5,302 bases of DNA, from assembly GCA_947467405.1 (NCBI GenBank), contig CANIIN010000232.1:1-5302 (forward strand). The letters are read 5' to 3'. The DNA is from Betaproteobacteria bacterium (lineage in GTDB: Bacteria; Pseudomonadota; Gammaproteobacteria; Burkholderiales; SG8-39). The position numbers were made by a program, and so were the translations under genes. This document shows positions 1-5,302 of the stretch, piece after piece. The stretch's first letter is position 1, and the number at the start of each line of letters is the position of its first letter. The notes below the pieces were generated by a model. The model was given only the letters and a program-made list of their open reading frames with translations. It did not search any database and was not told the DNA's origin.

Positions 1-2147
<2,147 letters not shown>

Positions 2148-2153
2148 GGCTAT

Positions 2154-2157
2154 TCCT
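2154..2157 (-). promoter_or_regulatory. Ribosome-binding site of rpoD
   Basis: The minus strand reads AGGA, then six bases (ATAGCC), then ATG at 2147. This is the clearest Shine-Dalgarno match in the window and fixes the rpoD start, and therefore the full length of the N-terminal extension. Confidence 0.75.
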
Positions 2158-2253
2158 GAGTAGAAGGTGCCGGGCCGGCGCGGGCCGAACCGGAAAAACA
2201 ACCGGATTCACTAACCGCAATGCGTCCGTTAAGACTGGGTAGCGGAACCGAAA

Positions 2254-2262
2254 ATTATACCA
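2254..2262 (-). promoter_or_regulatory. Candidate rpoD promoter: extended -10 TGGTATAAT
   Basis: On the minus strand TGG-TATAAT is a perfect TGn-TATAAT extended -10. It overlaps the last codons and stop of dnaG (GTG GTA TAA). No good -35 lies at 16-18 bases upstream, but extended -10 promoters can work without one. Transcription would start near 2247, giving a leader of about 100 nt before rpoD. The discriminator after TATAAT is A/T-rich (TTTCGG). Separate rpoD promoters around the end of dnaG are known in E. coli. Activity here is inferred from sequence only. Confidence 0.5.
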
Positions 2263-4111
2263 CAGCAGGCCGATTAGACCTGATTCCCTTGAGGTTTTGC
2301 CGCTGTGAAAGCAGGGTGCGCAATTCATCCGGCTCATTGCCGTTGAGCCCATCGGATTGCGCCTTCTTCATGAGCGCCTGAATGCGCTGATCCAGCCGGC
2401 CTTCCTCGGCCTGCACCAGGGCATCGGCGAACTCCGCCCGGATGTCCTCTTCCTTGTCGCGGCTGGCCAGAACCTGCTGGCACAGTTCGCCGACCAGGCT
2501 CTCCTCGATGCCGCCGTGCAGCAGATCGATCAGGTCGGACGTGGACACCACGCCGCGCGATTCGACCAGATTCACCACGTGTGCCAGCACCTTGGACTCG
2601 GGGGATTCTCCGCCGAGAATTTCTTCAGGCACTTTTTCCGCGAGATCGGGCACCAGCATCACGAAACGCAGGAAGTCGCGCTCGCGACGGCGTTCCGGCA
2701 TCAGCGCAGCCTTGCCGGAAAAACCGCGGCCGCGGCCGGGCAACGCGGAACGCTCGTCCCCGGTTCGACCCGGGGCCTGCCAGGACGGTCGTTGCGATGC
2801 CTGTTCCGACCCCGAGGAGCGGCGCGGAGCCGCTGGCAGATGGATATCGCACAGCCGCGCCGCTTCGTCCTGGGTCATGCCGGCCATCTCGGCAAGCTGT
2901 TTCAGCATCTGCAACTGCATGACCGGGGCGGCGATCTTCTGCAGCAACGGCCGCGCCTCATGAATGAGTTTCGAGCGCCCTTCGACCGAATTCATGTCCA
3001 CGCGGCTCTTCAGTTCGGTGAGCAGAAATTCCGACAGCGGCCATGCCTCACGCAGGCGAGCCTCGAACACCTCCTTGCCGTGCGCCCGCACGTAGCTGTC
3101 CGGATCGTCTTCGGCCGGCAGGAACAGGAAGCGGATGGTCTTCTGGTCGGCCAGAAGCGGCAGCGACACTTCCAGCGCGTGCCAGGCGGCACGCCGGCCC
3201 GCCGAATCACCGTCGAAACAGAACACCACCTCGTCGGTCTGTCGCAGCAGCTTGCCGATGTGCGTGGCCGAGGTCGCCGTGCCGAGCGTCGCCACGGCAT
3301 AGCCCACTTCATGCTGCGCCAGCGCCACCACGTCCATATAACCTTCAACGACCACGGCCTTGCCGGATTCGCGGATGGGAAGACGCGCCTGCGACAGCCC
3401 ATACAGCTCACGCCCCTTCTCGAACAGCGGCGTTTCCGGCGAGTTCAGGTATTTGGGTTCGCCCTCGCCGATCACGCGCCCGCCGAAACCGATCACGGAA
3501 CCACGCTGGTTGAGGATGGGGAACATGACACGATCGCGAAAGCGGTCGTAACGCTTGCCGGCCTCGTTGTCGATGACCAGTCCGGCATCCTTCAGCGACT
3601 TGTCCTGGTAATTGGGAAACACACCCTCCAGCGCCTGCCAGCCTTCGGGCGCATAACCGATGCCGAAGCGCGCGGCGATCTTGCCGGTCAGGCCGCGCCG
3701 CTTGAGGTATTCGATCGCCTTGGGCGACGCCTTCAACTGCTCGCGATAGAAGTGCGCTGCACGCTCCAGCACCTCGTAGAGATCGGGGCCGGCATCCACC
3801 TTCTTCTGCTGCTGCGGCTGGAATTCCGGGAGCTTGAGGCCGACGCTTTCGGCGAGATCACGAACCGCTTCGACATAGCCCAGCCCCTGGTACTCCATGA
3901 CGAACGAAATGGCATTGCCATGCGCCCCGCAACCGAAGCAGTGATAGAACTGCTTGCTGGGACTGACCGTGAAAGAAGGCGTTTTTTCGCTGTGGAACGG
4001 ACAGCATGCAGAGAAGTTGGTGCCCGCTTTCTTGAGCGGCACATAGCGCTCCACGATATCGACAATGTCGACCCGGTTGAGCAGATCCTGCTTGAAGGAG
4101 TCGGGGATCAA
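2255..4111 (-). CDS. dnaG: DNA primase DnaG
   Basis: This enzyme makes the short RNA primers for DNA replication on single-stranded template next to the DnaB helicase. It is full length at 618 residues. The N-terminal CHC2 zinc domain has ligands C37, H40, C58 and C61 (CPFH ... CFGC). The RNA polymerase core follows with DRVMFPI (193-199) and GFGGRV (208-213). The TOPRIM metal site is visible as EGYMD (E256), FDGDSAGRR (D300, D302) and DDPDS (335-339). A Pro/Arg/Ser/Gly-rich linker at about 427-475 leads to the C-terminal helicase-binding domain (about 476-618). The start is TTG at 4111: the following residues IPDSFKQDLLNRVDIVDIV fit the usual family N-terminus, normally MIP, and no better in-frame start was seen between 4112 and 4204. 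No clear Shine-Dalgarno precedes it, so low translation is plausible, in line with the scarcity of primase in cells. Confidence 0.97.
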   Translation of the reverse strand: MIPDSFKQDLLNRVDIVDIVERYVPLKKAGTNFSACCPFHSEKTPSFTVSPSKQFYHCFGCGAHGNAISFVMEYQGLGYVEAVRDLAESVGLKLPEFQPQQQKKVDAGPDLYEVLERAAHFYREQLKASPKAIEYLKRRGLTGKIAARFGIGYAPEGWQALEGVFPNYQDKSLKDAGLVIDNEAGKRYDRFRDRVMFPILNQRGSVIGFGGRVIGEGEPKYLNSPETPLFEKGRELYGLSQARLPIRESGKAVVVEGYMDVVALAQHEVGYAVATLGTATSATHIGKLLRQTDEVVFCFDGDSAGRRAAWHALEVSLPLLADQKTIRFLFLPAEDDPDSYVRAHGKEVFEARLREAWPLSEFLLTELKSRVDMNSVEGRSKLIHEARPLLQKIAAPVMQLQMLKQLAEMAGMTQDEAARLCDIHLPAAPRRSSGSEQASQRPSWQAPGRTGDERSALPGRGRGFSGKAALMPERRRERDFLRFVMLVPDLAEKVPEEILGGESPESKVLAHVVNLVESRGVVSTSDLIDLLHGGIEESLVGELCQQVLASRDKEEDIRAEFADALVQAEEGRLDQRIQALMKKAQSDGLNGNEPDELRTLLSQRQNLKGIRSNRPAVV

Positions 4112-4293
4112 AGCGGTAATTTCGCGAATGTGGCGGAGCGGCGTAGTGCCGGATCCGTAGTCCGTTCGACGGGCGCCGTTGAAGCCTGGCGCCCAAAGCG
4201 AAAATCTACTCCAAACGCGCCATCAGGGCCACGATCGATTCAGGAATCCCTGTGCTTTCGTCCGCGACGACGGGCCGAACCTCGCCCTGCGGG
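4112..4293 (-). other. 182-nt gap between yqeY and dnaG with an inverted repeat
   Basis: The gap is unusually long for this compact cluster. It contains a perfect 7-bp inverted repeat, gggcgcc (4171-4177) and ggcgccc (4188-4194), with a 10-nt spacer. On the transcript strand no T run follows, so it is not a standard terminator. A transcript pause, processing site or partial attenuator is possible; in E. coli the rpsU-dnaG gap carries a weak terminator. I see no convincing promoter or small gene. Confidence 0.45.
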
Positions 4294-4752
4294 CTAGTTA
4301 CCGGTGAGTTTGCTCTTGACCAGCGCGGAGACCTTGCCCATGTCGGCACGGCCGGCCAGCTTGCCTTTGACGATGCCCATGACCTTGCCCATGTCGGCCG
4401 CGCCCGTTGCGCCGGTTGCCGAGATGGCCGCATCAACCTCGGCGGCCACTTCGGCATCGGACAACGCTTGCGGCATGTAGGCCGTGAGAATCTCGACTTC
4501 GAATTTTTCCGTGGCAGCCAGATCGTGGCGAGCGGCCGCTTCGAACTGGGTGATGGAGTCGCGCCGCTGCTTGAGCATCTTCTCGATGACCGACAGTACC
4601 TCGGCATCGGACAGATCCTTGCGCTCGTCGACTTCGCGCTGCTTGATGGCGGCGAGCAACAAACGAATGGAGGACAGGCGGGCGGCATCGCGCGCCTTCA
4701 TCGCGGTCTTCATGTCGTCGGTAATGCGCGCCTTGAGCGTATTCTCGGACAT
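4294..4752 (-). CDS. yqeY: GatB/YqeY domain-containing protein
   Basis: This 152-residue cytosolic protein belongs to the YqeY family, which resembles the C-terminal tRNA-binding tail domain of the amidotransferase subunit GatB. Its own function is not settled. Recognisable family segments are LKARITDDMKTAMKARDAARLSSIRLLLAAIKQREVDER near the N-terminus, then MLKQRRDSITQFEAAARHDLA and LTAYMPQALSDAEV. The C-terminus carries two related units, DMGKVMGIVKGKLAG and DMGKVSALVKSKLTG. Length agrees with the family (about 150). The start at 4752 (MSENTLKARIT) fits relatives; an in-frame ATG at 4764 would add MADA, and neither has a strong ribosome-binding site. It sits between rpsU and dnaG, its usual place in many proteobacteria, and is probably co-transcribed with rpsU. 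The stop TAA is followed at once by an out-of-frame TAG. Confidence 0.92.
   Translation of the reverse strand: MSENTLKARITDDMKTAMKARDAARLSSIRLLLAAIKQREVDERKDLSDAEVLSVIEKMLKQRRDSITQFEAAARHDLAATEKFEVEILTAYMPQALSDAEVAAEVDAAISATGATGAADMGKVMGIVKGKLAGRADMGKVSALVKSKLTGN
4330..4398 (-). repeat. 18-nt direct repeat within yqeY
   Basis: The sequence gaccttgcccatgtcggc occurs at 4330-4347 and again at 4381-4398, exactly 51 nt apart, so in frame. It encodes the ADMGKV part of the two C-terminal units of YqeY. The duplication is a family trait, though the exact 18-nt identity is notable. Confidence 0.85.
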
Positions 4753-4852
4753 CGCGTCAGCCATCCAGTGTGAGTTGAACGGGTTCCAGAAAAGCAAAAC
4801 CACGGATGCCCACGGCGGGCGCCAGACCATCAAGGCCGGCAGCCACCCGTGA

Positions 4853-4869
4853 AGCCCCGTGGTCGGGCT
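4853..4869 (-). other. Short stem-loop just after rpsU
   Basis: On the minus strand AGCCC-GACCACG-GGGCT can form a 5-bp stem with a 7-nt loop, starting 12 nt after the rpsU stop. No T run follows. It sits where E. coli has a partial terminator and could reduce read-through into yqeY and dnaG or protect the rpsU mRNA end. The stem is short and may be chance in G+C-rich DNA. Confidence 0.3.
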
Positions 4870-4881
4870 GGTACTGGGTTC

Positions 4882-5094
4882 TTAGTAAAGCTTGGGCGGC
4901 AGGGTCTGGCTGCGCAGGCGCTTGTAGTGGCGCTTCACTGCGGCAGCGAGCTTGCGCTTGCGCTCGGAGGTCGGCTTCTCGTAGAACTCGCGCGCGCGCA
5001 ACTCGGTCAGCAGACCGGTTTTTTCCACGGTGCGTTTGAAACGGCGCATGGCCACTTCAAACGGCTCATTTTCCTTGACTCGAACTGTCGGCAT
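4882..5094 (-). CDS. rpsU: 30S ribosomal protein S21
   Basis: S21 is a small basic protein of the 30S subunit, near the anti-Shine-Dalgarno end of 16S rRNA, and helps in mRNA binding during initiation. The 70-residue product matches the family in length (71 in E. coli). Diagnostic segments are VKENEPFEVAMRRFKR, REFYEKPTSERKRK and the basic C-terminal helix ending SQTLPPKLY. The start at ATG 5094 gives the conserved MPTVRVKE N-terminus. No strong Shine-Dalgarno is present; the leader has a weak GGGA about 11 nt upstream. It is the first gene of the cluster, driven by the promoter at 5130-5159, and is followed by yqeY after 129 nt. Confidence 0.98.
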   Translation of the reverse strand: MPTVRVKENEPFEVAMRRFKRTVEKTGLLTELRAREFYEKPTSERKRKLAAAVKRHYKRLRSQTLPPKLY

Positions 5095-5098
5095 GAAC

Positions 5099-5108
5099 GG
5101 ATTAATCC
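5099..5108. other. 10-bp perfect palindrome in the rpsU leader
   Basis: GGATTAATCC is its own reverse complement and ends four bases before the rpsU ATG. It overlaps the only weak Shine-Dalgarno-like bases (GGGA). It could be a protein-binding site or fold into a tiny 3-bp hairpin that affects initiation. Chance is also possible. Confidence 0.3.
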
Positions 5109-5129
5109 CAGTGCGTTGCAGAGCCAGCG

Positions 5130-5159
5130 ATTATAACCTGATAAACCGGCGCGGGTAAA
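5130..5159 (-). promoter_or_regulatory. Operon promoter upstream of rpsU
   Basis: The minus strand has a perfect -10 TATAAT (plus positions 5130-5135) and a -35-like TTTACC (5154-5159, 4 of 6 to TTGACA) with an 18-nt spacer. Transcription would start near 5123-5125, giving a leader of about 30 nt. The discriminator is G+C-rich (CGCTGGC), a feature of promoters repressed by ppGpp in the stringent response, which suits a ribosomal protein gene. T-rich DNA just upstream of the -35 could act as a weak UP element. Confidence 0.65.
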
Positions 5160-5302
5160 ACAGCTTTATCGTCAGAGTAGGGCCGCCACCAAAATCGGCG
5201 TCGACACCAACTATTTTCATTTCAATACAGAAACTTACTCAGCCTGACCCTTTGTTCTATTCGTGCTGGTGGCGGGGTGCGAATGGCGATCGGGCGCTCT
5301 GG
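5136..5302. other. Upstream flank with no supported gene
   Basis: Upstream of the -10 I find no convincing coding region on either strand. The stretch 5209-5260 is markedly A+T-rich. An 8-bp inverted repeat, ccgccacc (5183-5190) and ggtggcgg (5268-5275), flanks it. In many proteobacteria tsaD is divergent from rpsU, but no tsaD N-terminus (an IETSCDET-type motif) is visible on the plus strand before the edge. Confidence 0.5.

Noticed and set aside
2160..2215. G+C-rich repeats (gggcc, aaccgg, ccgg) between dnaG and rpoD as a terminator
   Set aside because: Only 4-bp self-complementary stems form and no T run follows on the transcript strand; termination here would also cut off rpoD.
2357..4297. 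646-codon open frame on the plus strand opposite dnaG
   Set aside because: It is antisense to a clear full-length primase, with His/Arg/Leu-rich low-information protein, no recognisable domain and a length explained by G+C-rich codon bias.
4811..4823. GCCC-GCCGT-GGGC hairpin followed by TTTTGCTTTT on the minus strand as a Rho-independent terminator
   Set aside because: The stem is only 4 bp and the T-rich tract begins about 8 bases later, too far for a standard terminator.
5131..5220. Minus-strand 29-residue ORF starting MKIVGVDADFGGGPTLTIK
   Set aside because: It overlaps the -35 and -10 of the rpsU promoter and ends inside the TATAAT element. It has no ribosome-binding site, so a translated leader peptide is unlikely.

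Overview
The window carries the start of a macromolecular-synthesis operon. Four genes are packed head to tail on the minus strand in the order rpsU - yqeY - dnaG - rpoD, so transcription runs from the right end to the left. The gene order, the high G+C content and the sequences themselves point to a betaproteobacterium: the S21 N-terminus is MPTVRVKENEPFEVAMRRFK, DnaG begins MIPDSFKQDLL, and the primary sigma factor has an enlarged basic N-terminus. This assignment comes from recalled family patterns, not from a search, and no genus is claimed.

Layout from right to left. 5136-5302 holds the upstream flank, where I see no gene, only an A+T-rich stretch and short inverted repeats. A TATAAT promoter at 5130-5159 precedes rpsU (ribosomal protein S21, 4882-5094). 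A 129-nt gap leads to yqeY (GatB/YqeY-domain protein, 4294-4752). A 182-nt gap with a 7-bp inverted repeat leads to dnaG (primase, 2255-4111), which starts with TTG. A perfect extended -10 (TGGTATAAT) spans the dnaG stop codon and probably adds a private promoter for rpoD. The rpoD gene (1-2147) has an AGGA ribosome-binding site and runs off the left edge just after region 2.4, with all of region 4 outside the window.

The operon joins translation initiation (S21), replication priming (DnaG) and housekeeping transcription (RpoD). YqeY is a conserved partner of uncertain role.

The most unusual part is the RpoD N-terminus. About 255 residues precede region 1.1. They consist of a strongly basic low-complexity tail (31 Lys/Arg and 1 Glu in the first 100 residues), three QKP units, two blocks of 11-residue helical repeats and a KPGRPPKS segment resembling an AT-hook core. 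I found no mobile element, CRISPR array, tRNA or defence system. Apart from this extension and some regulatory details, the region is ordinary core genome.
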